A DNA stretch of 16,101 nucleotides, from assembly GCA_964354135.1 (NCBI GenBank), contig CAYGZA010000134.1, positions 1 through 16,101 of the forward strand, written 5' to 3'. Positions 1-8,810 of this stretch are shown piece by piece. The first letter of the stretch is position 1. The number at the start of each line of letters is the position of its first letter. The notes beneath the pieces were generated by a model. That model was given only the letters and a program-made list of their open reading frames with translations, did not search any database and was not told the origin of the DNA. Both the position numbers and the translations under genes were made by a program. This DNA is from CAYGZA01 sp964354135 (GTDB taxonomy: Bacteria > Planctomycetota > Planctomycetia > Pirellulales > Thermoguttaceae).

Positions 1-1
1 G

Positions 2-1609
<1,608 letters not shown>

Positions 1610-1620
1610 TCGGAATAGTC

Positions 1621-1656
1621 CCCGGAAACGCGCCAAACGGAACAGGCGTTTCCGGG
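1621..1656. repeat. Perfect 11-bp inverted repeat after hppA
   Basis: CCCGGAAACGC (1621-1631) pairs perfectly with GCGTTTCCGGG (1646-1656) across a 14-nt loop. It starts 11 nt after the hppA stop codon. No T-tract follows, so alone it is not a classical intrinsic terminator. It may protect the 3' end of the transcript or act together with the next hairpin. Confidence 0.6.
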
Positions 1657-1673
1657 CCTCCGGCCGGAAGGAA

Positions 1674-1720
1674 AAACGCCAAGGCCCGCGGGCCGCAAGC
1701 CCGCGGGTCTTCCTTTTCTG
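1674..1720. terminator. Probable bidirectional intrinsic terminator
   Basis: A 12-bp stem with one G-U pair (1681-1692 with 1700-1711) closes a 7-nt loop. It is very GC-rich, built on the palindrome CCCGCGGG. On the plus strand it is followed by a T-rich stretch (TTCCTTTTCT); on its left side lies GGAAAAACGCC, which is a T-run on the minus strand. This A-tract/stem/T-tract layout fits a rho-independent terminator able to work in both directions. It would end hppA transcription and insulate the barrel-protein gene. Confidence 0.65.
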
Positions 1721-1950
1721 CCGCGCTTGCGGGGCCTGCAACCTGCGGGTTTTCGCGTCTATGACGGCCATTCCCGAGGTCCGGCTTCCGGCGATTGTAG
1801 GGTACACTCCGGGCGTTCCGCGCCGGGCTCTTGCAGTTCAGTCTCCCGCCCGTACGGTTCGATTCCTCCCGGGGAAGGCGCCGCCGGCCAGCGACGTCCA
1901 ATCTCTGGGCGTGCCGGGCGCGAGGAGTCTCGAAGACACGGAGGTGGGCG

Positions 1951-2994
1951 ATGAAGGCTCGACGCTACGGCGCCCTGGTGGTGCCGGTTCTCTTGGTGCT
2001 TGCAGGCTGGGAGAGGGCGGCTGCGCAGGGGACCGGATGGCCGGCCGATCCGCTTCAAGTCCCTCCCAGGGGTGCCGACGGGGATGCGGTCGACCCGGGC
2101 GATTGTGACTGGTGTTTTCGCCCCCAGTGGTCCGTCCGCGCCGGCGCGATCCTGCTCCAGCGTTCCACGCCGAATCCTTTGGTCCTGGTCAACGACCAGT
2201 TCGCCGCCGGCGGAAACACGATCGTCGACGCCGCCGACTTCCGTTTCAGCGTCGAGGGCGGGCCGGAGGTGAGCGTGCTCCGCCGCGGCAGGCTGCTCGA
2301 CTGGGAGGTCCGCTACTTCGGCATCACCGAGTGGGGCCGCAGCCTCGGGCCGATCTACTCCTCCAACGGGGCCGTGATGCGATTCGCCGCGCCCTTGGGC
2401 AACGTCGGGTTCCCGGCGCAGGTCTCCGCCTCCTACGAGTCCGAGTTGCAAAACTTCGAGATCAACGTGGGCCGCAGCCCCTCCGAGCGTTTCCGCTGGT
2501 TGGCGGGCTTCCGCTACGTGGAGCTGGACGAGCGCGGGATGGCGTTGGTGATGGATATAGGTCCCGGGCTGAATCGGGCGGTGACGACCGTCGACGCACT
2601 GAACCGCCTCTACGGATTCCAGATCGGTGCGGAAGGCGTGCTTCTGGGCGGCGGCGGCAACCGGCTGCGTCTGGAGGGCACCGCGAAGGCCGGCGTTTAC
2701 CACAACAGCATTCACAGCGGCGCGACGCTGGACCAGAGCCTCGGGGTCGATTACGCCGCCGCAGCCTCGGACAACCACGCCGCCTTCGTCGGGGAGTTGG
2801 GGTTCACCGCCGTCTACCAGCTCTCCCCGCACTGGTCCCTCCGCGCCGGATACCAGATGCTCTGGCTCGAAGGGGTCGCCGTGGCCGCCGAACAAGTCCC
2901 GGCAATCGACCTGCTGGCCGGGCAGGCCGCCGTCGATACCACCGGCAGTCCGTTCTATCACGGGGCCAACGTGGGGCTGGAGTTCGTCTGGTAG
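1951..2994 (+). CDS. Secreted outer-membrane beta-barrel protein, BBP7-like
   Basis: Predicted outer-membrane protein of 347 residues with no known substrate. The ATG at 1951 was chosen because it has GGAGG 6 nt upstream and opens a Sec signal peptide: basic MKARR, a hydrophobic core VVPVLLVLAG, and an AAA-Q-type cleavage site near residue 25. In-frame starts further upstream lack these. The mature part has alternating polar/apolar strands with aromatic girdle residues, for example RPQWSVRAGAILLQRSTPN near the N-terminus and HWSLRAGYQMLWLEGVAVA near the C-terminus. It ends in GLEFVW, with the terminal aromatic residue typical of proteins assembled by the Bam machinery. The 'W..RAG....LQRS' and 'W.LR.GYQ.LWL.GVA.A.EQ' patterns resemble the BBP7-type barrel family of planctomycetes. 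That assignment rests on recall rather than a profile search; a generic beta-barrel is the safer reading. Confidence 0.8.
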   Translation: MKARRYGALVVPVLLVLAGWERAAAQGTGWPADPLQVPPRGADGDAVDPGDCDWCFRPQWSVRAGAILLQRSTPNPLVLVNDQFAAGGNTIVDAADFRFSVEGGPEVSVLRRGRLLDWEVRYFGITEWGRSLGPIYSSNGAVMRFAAPLGNVGFPAQVSASYESELQNFEINVGRSPSERFRWLAGFRYVELDERGMALVMDIGPGLNRAVTTVDALNRLYGFQIGAEGVLLGGGGNRLRLEGTAKAGVYHNSIHSGATLDQSLGVDYAAAASDNHAAFVGELGFTAVYQLSPHWSLRAGYQMLWLEGVAVAAEQVPAIDLLAGQAAVDTTGSPFYHGANVGLEFVW

Positions 2995-3030
2995 ACAACC
3001 CGCCGGTGCGCCACTCCCCCGTTCGATTCG

Positions 3031-3070
3031 ATCTCCCCCCGGGTTCTTTCCGGGACGGTCGGGGGGGGGA
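3031..3070. repeat. C-tract/G-tract inverted repeat downstream of the barrel gene
   Basis: ATCTCCCCCC (3031-3040) can pair with GGGGGGGGAT (3061-3070), giving a 10-bp stem with one G-U pair around a 20-nt loop. It begins 36 nt after the stop codon of the barrel gene. There is no T-tract, so a terminator or mRNA-stabilising role is only a possibility. Confidence 0.4.
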
Positions 3071-3130
3071 TGCCCGGGTCCGTCCTGCGCACGTCGCGTT
3101 GCCCCGTACGCAAATCGTCCGGTCGGCCAC

Positions 3131-3160
3131 TTTTCACGCCCCGCTCCTTCTGTTTACAAT
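3131..3160 (+). promoter_or_regulatory. Candidate promoter of the rsfS-argS pair
   Basis: A good -10-like hexamer TACAAT lies at 3155-3160, about 43 nt before the rsfS start. A weak -35-like TTTTCA at 3131-3136 is 18 nt upstream. It falls in the only gap before the translation pair, which makes it a reasonable promoter. The -35 match is poor and planctomycete promoters are loosely defined. Confidence 0.35.
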
Positions 3161-3202
3161 AGTCCCGTGGCACCAGATCACGTCCTCTAAGAGAGGGTGA
3201 TA

Positions 3203-3649
3203 GTGACAGAGAGTCCCGTTGAGCCCCAGGTCGAGTCCGTGCGTCCGGCCGGACTGGCGCTGGAGCGTGCTCTCCGGGCGGCGCAAGTCGCCGAGGAGAA
3301 TCGCGGCCGCAACATCGTCGTGCTCGACATGCGCGAACTGACGACGATGTTCGACTACTTCGTCCTGGCCACGGGCACCAGCCGCCGGCAACTGCACGCC
3401 ATCAGCGAGGAGATCGATCGCGTCCTGGAGAAGGAGATGGGCGACCGGCGCCTGGGCATCGAGGGCTACGAGCGAAGCCGCTGGATCCTGCTGGACTACG
3501 GCGACGTGGTGATCCACCTCTTCGACGCGGAAACCCGGGCCTACTACGCCCTGGAGGAGCTCTGGGCCGACGCGAAGCGGGTGGCCCTGGAGCCCGCGGG
3601 CCACGATGCCTCTCTTAACGTCCCCGTCACGCGGCCGCGCAAGGAATGA
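3203..3649 (+). CDS. rsfS: Ribosomal silencing factor RsfS (YbeB/Iojap family)
   Basis: RsfS binds ribosomal protein uL14 on the 50S subunit and blocks joining with 30S, lowering translation when nutrients are scarce. The 148-residue product is close to the family's usual length and shows the whole domain: AAQVAEENRGRNIVVLDMRE, then FDYFVLATGTSRRQLHAISE, and GYERSRWILLDYGDVVIHLF followed by YYALEELWADAK. GTG at 3203 is preferred because GAGAGG (3191-3196) is then 6 nt upstream; a GTG at 3197 would touch that site directly. The last bases overlap argS as ATGA, so the two are very probably one transcript with coupled translation. The product is cytosolic and ribosome-associated. Bacterial rsfS often sits with nadD or other housekeeping genes, so the argS neighbour is mildly unusual. 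Confidence 0.93.
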   Translation: MTESPVEPQVESVRPAGLALERALRAAQVAEENRGRNIVVLDMRELTTMFDYFVLATGTSRRQLHAISEEIDRVLEKEMGDRRLGIEGYERSRWILLDYGDVVIHLFDAETRAYYALEELWADAKRVALEPAGHDASLNVPVTRPRKE

Positions 3650-5376
3650 GCATTCTGCCTGAACTGCGAACTCGCTTCGGCCGGGCGCTGGCCAGGCTGA
3701 GCGACGACATGGAAGCCCTGCTGGAGATGGTCCGTCCCAGCGAGGCCCCCCGCTTCGGCGACTACCAGGCGAACCTGGCCATGCCGTTGGGGAAGCAGTT
3801 GGGGCGTCCACCCCGGCAGGTGGCGCAGGAGATTGTCGCCCGGCTGGACGTGGCCGACTTCTGCCACCCGCCCGAGATCGCCGGGCCAGGCTTCATCAAC
3901 CTTCGCATCCGCGACGACTGGATCGCCCGGCGGCTGGCCGAATCCGTTGGCGATGAGCGTCTGGGAATCGCTGGAGTCAAGGAGGCGGAGAAGCGGACTT
4001 TCGTGATCGACTACTCGGCCCCCAACGTGGCCAAGCCGATGCACGTTGGCCACATCCGCTCGACGGTGATCGGCGACAGCCTCTGCCGCACGCTTCGATT
4101 TCTTGGGCACCGAGTGATCGGCGACAATCACCTCGGCGATTGGGGCACGCAGTTTGGGATGATCATCTACGCTTTCCGGCATTTCTGCGACGAGGAAGCA
4201 TATCGCAGGGCACCTGTCGCGGAGCTAGCGCGGCTGTACCGCCTTGTTGCGGACCGCGAGGACCTGATGCCCGCCGTCCTGGCCGAGACCGCCAAGCTCC
4301 ACGCCGGCGACGAGGAGAACCTGCGGCTCTGGCGCGAGTTCATGCCTTCTTGTCGGGAGGAGATCGACCGGGTTTACGCGCGGTTGGGCGTCAAGTTCGA
4401 TCACACGTTGGGCGAGAGCTTCTATCAGGAGCGCTGCGGGCCGATCGTCGAGGAACTCCTCAGCCGCGGCGTCGCCCGAGAAAGCGAGGGGGCCGTCTGT
4501 GTCTTCCTGGAGGGGCAAGCCGCCCCCATGATCGTTCGCAAGCAGGACGGCGCGTTCCTCTATGCGACCACGGATCTTGCTACCATCCGCTACCGCATGG
4601 AGACGTGGAACCCGAGCGCGATCCTCTATGTGGTCGATCACCGCCAGTCGCTCCATTTCGACCTGCTATTCGCTGCTGCCCGGCGCATGGGTTACGACGA
4701 CGTGGAGTTGCAGCACGTGAGTTTCGGCACGGTGCTGGGCGACGACGGCCGGCCGTTCAAGACCCGATCCGGCGATACCGTCGGCCTGGAGGACCTCTTG
4801 GACGAAGCGGTCCGCCGCGCCGCCGAGATCGTCCACGCCAACGACGACGCCAAGCCTGGCGGCCCGGAACTCTCGCCCGCCGAGCGGGCCCGCGTGGCCG
4901 AGACCGTCGGCATCGCCGCGCTGAAGTACGCCGACCTCTCGCAGAACCGCACGAGCGACTACGTGTTCAGCTACGATAAGATGCTGGCCATGAACGGCAA
5001 CACGGCCACGTACATGCAGTACGCCTACGCCCGGGTGCGGAGCATCTTCGCCAAGGGAAAGGTCGACGTGGATGCCCTGCGGGCGTCCGGGGCCCCGATC
5101 CTGCTGTGTACTCCGGCCGAGCGGGCCCTGGGCCTGGAGCTATTGCGCTTCGGCGAGGCCCTCGACCTGATGCTCTTGGACTACCGGCCCAACCAACTGA
5201 CCGGCTACCTGTTCGAGTTGGCCAACTGTTACTCGACCTTCTTCGAGCAATGCCCCGTGCTGCGGGCCCCAGACGCCGAACTGCGCCAAAGCCGGCTCCT
5301 CTTGTGCGACCTCTGCGCCCGCACCATCCGCCAAGGGCTCGAACTCCTGGGAATCGCCGTGGTGGACAAGATGTAG
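3646..5376 (+). CDS. argS: Arginyl-tRNA synthetase
   Basis: Class I aminoacyl-tRNA synthetase that charges tRNA-Arg with arginine using ATP. The 576-residue length is typical. In order: an N-terminal Add-1 domain (about residues 1-95, with FGDYQANLAMPLGKQLGRPP); the catalytic Rossmann fold opening with SAPNVAKPMHVGHIRST, whose HVGH at 133-136 is the HIGH motif; LGDWGTQFG near 163-171; the ArgRS-type replacement of KMSKS, GDDGRPFKTRSGDTVG (365-380); and a C-terminal DALR anticodon-binding domain from about 440 (YMQYAYARVRSIFAK, ending LLGIAVVDKM). The ATG overlaps the rsfS stop by 4 bp with little independent Shine-Dalgarno signal (AAGGA directly abuts it), which favours translational coupling to rsfS. 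Confidence 0.97.
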   Translation: MSILPELRTRFGRALARLSDDMEALLEMVRPSEAPRFGDYQANLAMPLGKQLGRPPRQVAQEIVARLDVADFCHPPEIAGPGFINLRIRDDWIARRLAESVGDERLGIAGVKEAEKRTFVIDYSAPNVAKPMHVGHIRSTVIGDSLCRTLRFLGHRVIGDNHLGDWGTQFGMIIYAFRHFCDEEAYRRAPVAELARLYRLVADREDLMPAVLAETAKLHAGDEENLRLWREFMPSCREEIDRVYARLGVKFDHTLGESFYQERCGPIVEELLSRGVARESEGAVCVFLEGQAAPMIVRKQDGAFLYATTDLATIRYRMETWNPSAILYVVDHRQSLHFDLLFAAARRMGYDDVELQHVSFGTVLGDDGRPFKTRSGDTVGLEDLLDEAVRRAAEIVHANDDAKPGGPELSPAERARVAETVGIAALKYADLSQNRTSDYVFSYDKMLAMNGNTATYMQYAYARVRSIFAKGKVDVDALRASGAPILLCTPAERALGLELLRFGEALDLMLLDYRPNQLTGYLFELANCYSTFFEQCPVLRAPDAELRQSRLLLCDLCARTIRQGLELLGIAVVDKM

Positions 5377-5377
5377 C

Positions 5378-5405
5378 GGCAGTGGGGCAGTGGGCAGTGG
5401 GCAGT
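5378..5405. repeat. Short tandem repeat, four GGCAGT copies
   Basis: GGCAGT occurs at 5378-5383, 5386-5391, 5393-5398 and 5400-5405, spaced 7-8 bp apart, starting 2 nt after the argS stop codon. It looks like a small tandem expansion in the 3' untranslated region. No function is evident. Confidence 0.6.
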
Positions 5406-5411
5406 TCGTTT

Positions 5412-5435
5412 AGCCGCGGCACTCGTGCCGCGGTT
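5412..5435. repeat. Perfect palindrome CCGCGGCAC / GTGCCGCGG
   Basis: CCGCGGCAC (5414-5422) and GTGCCGCGG (5425-5433) form a near-continuous 9-bp palindrome, extendable to 11 bp with flanking A-U and G-U pairs. It lies 38 nt after argS. No T-tract follows. It may be a dispersed palindromic repeat or a factor-independent 3'-end structure; copies elsewhere in the genome would decide. Confidence 0.55.
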
Positions 5436-5583
5436 CAGCCGGCCGCCGTTACTCCGGGCACATCGCTCCCCCCCGGGCTTTTGGGGCCCTCGCTACACAA
5501 TCGCCGGTGTGCTAGGATGATTCCTTCCCGTATCCAAGCCGGGGGCCGGCGTGCCCCTTCCGTCCCCAGAAAGTGCCTTTCGC

Positions 5584-7728
5584 ATGTCTTTAGACGCCTA
5601 CTCCCCCTGTCCGGGCGGTATCGGCAAGAAGATCAAGTTCTGCTGCCCCGATTTCGTGGGGGAACTGGAGAAGATCGACCGGATGGTTGAGGGCGAGCAA
5701 TATCAAGCTTGCCTCGACTACGTTCGGCGGCTCTTGGAGAAATCGCCCGAGCGGGCCTGCTTGATGGCCACCGAGTGCCTGCTGGCACGATTGACCGACC
5801 AACTGGAAGCGGCCGAATCGGCGGTCGCCCGGTTCGCCGTGGCCCACCCGGGGAATCCCCTCGCCTGGTCCGAGAACGCGATCATCACCGCCGTGAACGA
5901 GGGCGGCACGGCGGCGATGCCGTCTCTCCAGCGGGCCCTGGAGCTATCCGGCAGAGAACTCTCCGGCCGGGTGTATGAGACGTTGTGGACCGTCGGGCAG
6001 GTCCTGGCACTCGACGAAGAGTTCCTCGCCGCTGAGGCGGTGCTCGCCATCCAGACGACAGCCAACCCCCAGGACCCGCGGCCCTTCGAACTCCTGGCGC
6101 GGATCTACGCTTCCCCCACCATTCCCCTCTGGGCCCGGGAACCGCTGCGCCTGAAGGACTGCCCGGCCGACGTGCCCTGGAAAAAGGAATGGGAGGAGGC
6201 GTTCTCGCGTTTCGCGGCGGGGGTGTGGTCCGAGGCCGCCGATCGCCTGGCCGCGCTGGCCGCGAGGGTCGGCGACGTCCCGGCCCTCTGGTACAACGTG
6301 GCCACCTTGCGGGCCTGGAGTGCCGACCGCCCGCGGGCCATCGAGGCCCTGAGGAAGTACGCCTCGCTCGACGTGCCGCTGGAAGACGCGGTGGAGGCCG
6401 AGGCCCTGGCCTTGTACCTTTCCGACGATCCGCTCGAAGATTCGTTCGACGTGTTCTCGCTGGAGTACGCAGTGGACGACGTGGAGCAGCTCCAGGCGGC
6501 CCTGGATTCGGCGCGGCACCTCGACCGCGCGCCCGACGCCAACTTCGCCAAACGGGAAGACGAGGACTCGCCGCCGCCCAAGGCGGTGTATCTCGTCGGA
6601 GACCGCGAGAAACCCGCGGTGGCGGAGGGCCTCTTGCTGGAATCGGTCTCCCGGACGCTCGGCATTGCCGCACTCTACGGCCGCGAGACGGACCGCCCGG
6701 GGCGCCTGGAAGTGGCCGGCGTGACGGCGCGCGACCTCCAGCCGTTGAAGTCCGCGTTGGCACTGGCCGCCGGTCGGCTGCTGGGCCCGCCGTGCAAGGA
6801 AGAGGCAGTTGATCGGACTTCGGCCACGCGCACGCTGTTTGCCACCAACTGGCTGCTGCCCCGGGAGACCGGGCTGAGACAGTTCGACGAGTTGGCCGCC
6901 GAGAACCAGCGCGACGCCTTGATGAACCGCTGGCCGCAGCTCCCCTTGGGAATCCTGGGCGGGAAGAGGCCCCAGGAAGCGGCCGGCGATCCCGCCCAGC
7001 GCACGCGGCTCCTGGCGGCCATCCTGCTCGTCGAATCGTGGAGGGAGCCGACCCGAAGGCCGTTCGACTTCAACCAGTTGCGGGCCCGGCTGGGGCTTCC
7101 GACGCTGGAGCCGATCGATCCGGACGGGATGAACATCGCCGCGCTGCCGGCGGCGCGCCTGGCCCGCGTGGTGGTCGAGAAGCTCTCCGACGAAGCCCTC
7201 TTGGCCTGCTACCGCCGGGCCCTTGGCTTGAACGCCGCGGCGGCGCTCCGCAAGCTCGCCCAGGGGGTGATCGATCGCCCCGGTGTCGGCGACCGCGCGG
7301 AGCGGACCCGGGCCTTCGCAACGCTGGCCCGCTTGCAGGAGTCTTCCGATCAGGCCTTGGCGTGCCTGGATCGGGGGCGCAAGGAGACCGAGGCGGCGGG
7401 CGAGTCGTGTGCGGCCTGGGACCTTCTGGAATTGACGTTCCGCTTCGAGCGCCTCGAAGCCGCGGAAGTCAACCGGCTGCTGCGCCACGTCGAGAGCCGC
7501 CACCTCCGCGAGCCCGGGGTGGCAACGGCCGTGCAAAACCTCCTGGTGCGCTTCGGCGCGATCCGGCCCGATGGCACGCCCGTGGCGGCCGCGGCGCCCC
7601 AGCCGCAAGAAGAGCCGGCGGTCGCCGTACCCGGCGGCGCCGCAGACGATCCCGGCAAACTCTGGCTTCCCGAAGGCCAGCAGCCCGCCGGCGAAAAGCC
7701 CCGTATTTGGACCCCCGGGATGGATTGA
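5584..7728 (+). CDS. Large protein with degenerate SEC-C-like motif, TPR-like repeats and WxP tail
   Basis: Function unknown. The product has 714 residues from the ATG at 5584, which directly opens the recognisable motif; a GTG at 5551 would only add 11 unremarkable residues. Neither start has a strong Shine-Dalgarno. Residues 6-21 read YSPCPGGIGKKIKFCC, clearly related to the SEC-C zinc knuckle (C-P-C-G-S-G-K-K-x-K-x-C-C), but the second Cys is Gly (G11), leaving C9, C20 and C21. Residues about 25-280 are alpha-helical with TPR-like spacing (e.g. AAESAVARFAVAHPGNPLAW and VPALWYNVATLRAWSADRP), suggesting a protein-interaction scaffold. The middle and C-terminal parts match no family I recognise. 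The last 35 residues are Pro/Gly-rich with two similar motifs, KLWLPEG and RIWTPGMD. No signal peptide, so cytosolic. The TIM-barrel gene follows after 36 nt and may share its transcript. Confidence 0.75.
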   Translation: MSLDAYSPCPGGIGKKIKFCCPDFVGELEKIDRMVEGEQYQACLDYVRRLLEKSPERACLMATECLLARLTDQLEAAESAVARFAVAHPGNPLAWSENAIITAVNEGGTAAMPSLQRALELSGRELSGRVYETLWTVGQVLALDEEFLAAEAVLAIQTTANPQDPRPFELLARIYASPTIPLWAREPLRLKDCPADVPWKKEWEEAFSRFAAGVWSEAADRLAALAARVGDVPALWYNVATLRAWSADRPRAIEALRKYASLDVPLEDAVEAEALALYLSDDPLEDSFDVFSLEYAVDDVEQLQAALDSARHLDRAPDANFAKREDEDSPPPKAVYLVGDREKPAVAEGLLLESVSRTLGIAALYGRETDRPGRLEVAGVTARDLQPLKSALALAAGRLLGPPCKEEAVDRTSATRTLFATNWLLPRETGLRQFDELAAENQRDALMNRWPQLPLGILGGKRPQEAAGDPAQRTRLLAAILLVESWREPTRRPFDFNQLRARLGLPTLEPIDPDGMNIAALPAARLARVVVEKLSDEALLACYRRALGLNAAAALRKLAQGVIDRPGVGDRAERTRAFATLARLQESSDQALACLDRGRKETEAAGESCAAWDLLELTFRFERLEAAEVNRLLRHVESRHLREPGVATAVQNLLVRFGAIRPDGTPVAAAAPQPQEEPAVAVPGGAADDPGKLWLPEGQQPAGEKPRIWTPGMD

Positions 7729-7764
7729 ATTCTTGCTCGGCCACACGACCAGGAGACCACAGCC

Positions 7765-8721
7765 ATGAGTGCACGCAACTCCGTGACACGACGCGACTTC
7801 TTAGGCCGCACGCTAACCGCGGGAACGGCAGCCCTGCTGGCGCCTTCTCTCACCGTAAGACGTGCCGCCGCAGCACCCAAGGACCAACCCAAGGACCGAC
7901 CCAAGGACAGGTGGCAGATCGGCATCTACACCCGCCCTTGGGGCCGCTGGGACTACAAGACCGCGCTGGACGCCATCGCCGAGGCCGGCTTCAAGTACGC
8001 CGGGCTGATGACCGCCAAGGCCAAGTCGGGCCTCGTGCTCTCGGCGGAGACCGGCCTGGAGGAAGCCCGCGCCATCGGCGAAGAGGCCAAGAAGCGAGGG
8101 CTAACCGTCAATTCCGTCTACGGCGGCGGGTACCCGGTCGGCAAGGATTCGCTGGAGCCGGGAATCAAGGCCCTGCGGAAGCTCATCGACAACGCGGCCG
8201 CGGCCGGCGGCACGTCGCTCCTACTGGCCGGCAACGCCGACCCGGAGCTCCAGAAACCCTACTACAAGATCGTCGCCGAGTGCTGCGACTACGCCGCGGA
8301 GAAAGGCGTCCTCATCAGCGTCAAGCCCCACGGCGGCCTGAACGCCACCGGGCCGCAGTGCCGCGCGTGCATCGACCTGGTCGGCCGCAAGAACTTCCGC
8401 CTCTGGTACGACCCGGGCAACATCTTCTTCTACTCCGAGGGAAAGCTCGACCCGGTCGAAGATGCCGCCACGGTGGACGGCATCGTTTGCGGGATGTCGG
8501 TCAAGGACTACAAGCAGCCTCCACGCCAGGTGGACGTGACGCCGGGCACCGGGCTGGTCGATTTCCCCAAGGTCATGGCCCGGCTCCGTCAGGGCGGCTT
8601 CGCCGGCGGCCCGCTCGTGATTGAGTGCCTCGCCCCCGGCGACCTCAAGGCCACGCTGGAAGAGGCCAAGAAGGCCCGGCGGTTCGTGGAGCAACTCTCC
8701 CGAAACGGGAGAGGGGAGTAA
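7765..8721 (+). CDS. Tat-exported sugar phosphate isomerase/epimerase-like TIM-barrel protein
   Basis: Likely periplasmic enzyme of the xylose-isomerase-like TIM-barrel (AP_endonuc_2) superfamily; the substrate is unknown. The 318-residue product starts with a twin-arginine signal: TRRDFLGR (8-15), then a hydrophobic stretch TAGTAALLAPSL and an Ala-rich cleavage region (VRRAAAAP). A PKDQPKDRPKDR linker precedes the barrel, which starts at about residue 50 (WQIGIYTRPWGRWDY). Candidate metal ligands and active-site residues are at SVKPHGG (H189), LWYDPGN (D216), SVKDYK (K247/D248) and LVIECLAPG (E287). AGGAG-type Shine-Dalgarno (7751-7755) lies 9 nt before the ATG. The final codons (LSRNGRGE) are encoded by a hairpin-forming sequence. 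Planctomycetes carry many secreted members of this group, often linked to sugar or inositol degradation, but nothing nearby pins down the pathway. Confidence 0.88.
   Translation: MSARNSVTRRDFLGRTLTAGTAALLAPSLTVRRAAAAPKDQPKDRPKDRWQIGIYTRPWGRWDYKTALDAIAEAGFKYAGLMTAKAKSGLVLSAETGLEEARAIGEEAKKRGLTVNSVYGGGYPVGKDSLEPGIKALRKLIDNAAAAGGTSLLLAGNADPELQKPYYKIVAECCDYAAEKGVLISVKPHGGLNATGPQCRACIDLVGRKNFRLWYDPGNIFFYSEGKLDPVEDAATVDGIVCGMSVKDYKQPPRQVDVTPGTGLVDFPKVMARLRQGGFAGGPLVIECLAPGDLKATLEEAKKARRFVEQLSRNGRGE
7876..7911 (+). repeat. Three tandem 12-bp repeats in the signal-to-barrel linker
   Basis: CCCAAGGACCAA, CCCAAGGACCGA and CCCAAGGACAGG follow one another without gaps inside the TIM-barrel gene. They encode PKDQ-PKDR-PKDR just after the Tat signal. 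The unit keeps the reading frame, so copy-number change would lengthen or shorten the linker by four residues. Confidence 0.85.
8695..8713. repeat. Hairpin forming the 3' end of the TIM-barrel gene
   Basis: CTCTCCCG (8695-8702) and CGGGAGAG (8706-8713) form a perfect 8-bp stem with an AAA loop, inside the last codons of the preceding gene. The stop codon follows 5 nt later. There is no T-run afterwards. It could help terminate or stabilise the transcript, or be a dispersed palindrome that has become part of the gene. Confidence 0.6.
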
Positions 8722-8810
8722 TTGTTGGACGGCCGCCAAGGGCATGGCAGCCCGCCAGGGTTTGGGGCTACGGGTCTGAGGGGAACCGCACAAGAACTTA
8801 TGCTCCGTTT

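Larger units (their letters stand above)
1610..1950. other. Intergenic region between hppA and the barrel-protein gene
   Basis: The first 100 bases hold the two hairpins listed separately. In the remainder no coding frame looks real. A possible -10-like TACACT lies at 1803-1808, about 145 nt before the downstream start codon, but no convincing -35 is visible. A clear Shine-Dalgarno GGAGG (1940-1944) sits 6 nt before the ATG at 1951. Confidence 0.5.

Noticed and set aside
1759..2961. 400-codon minus-strand open frame opposite the barrel-protein gene
   Set aside because: The plus strand has a signal peptide, Shine-Dalgarno and barrel motifs; the antisense product has none.
5944..7746. 600-codon minus-strand open frame opposite the SEC-C-like/TPR gene
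   Set aside because: It mirrors a plus-strand gene with clear motifs; its translation is low-complexity Gly/Arg/Gln-rich with no domain. Long antisense frames are expected in GC-rich DNA.
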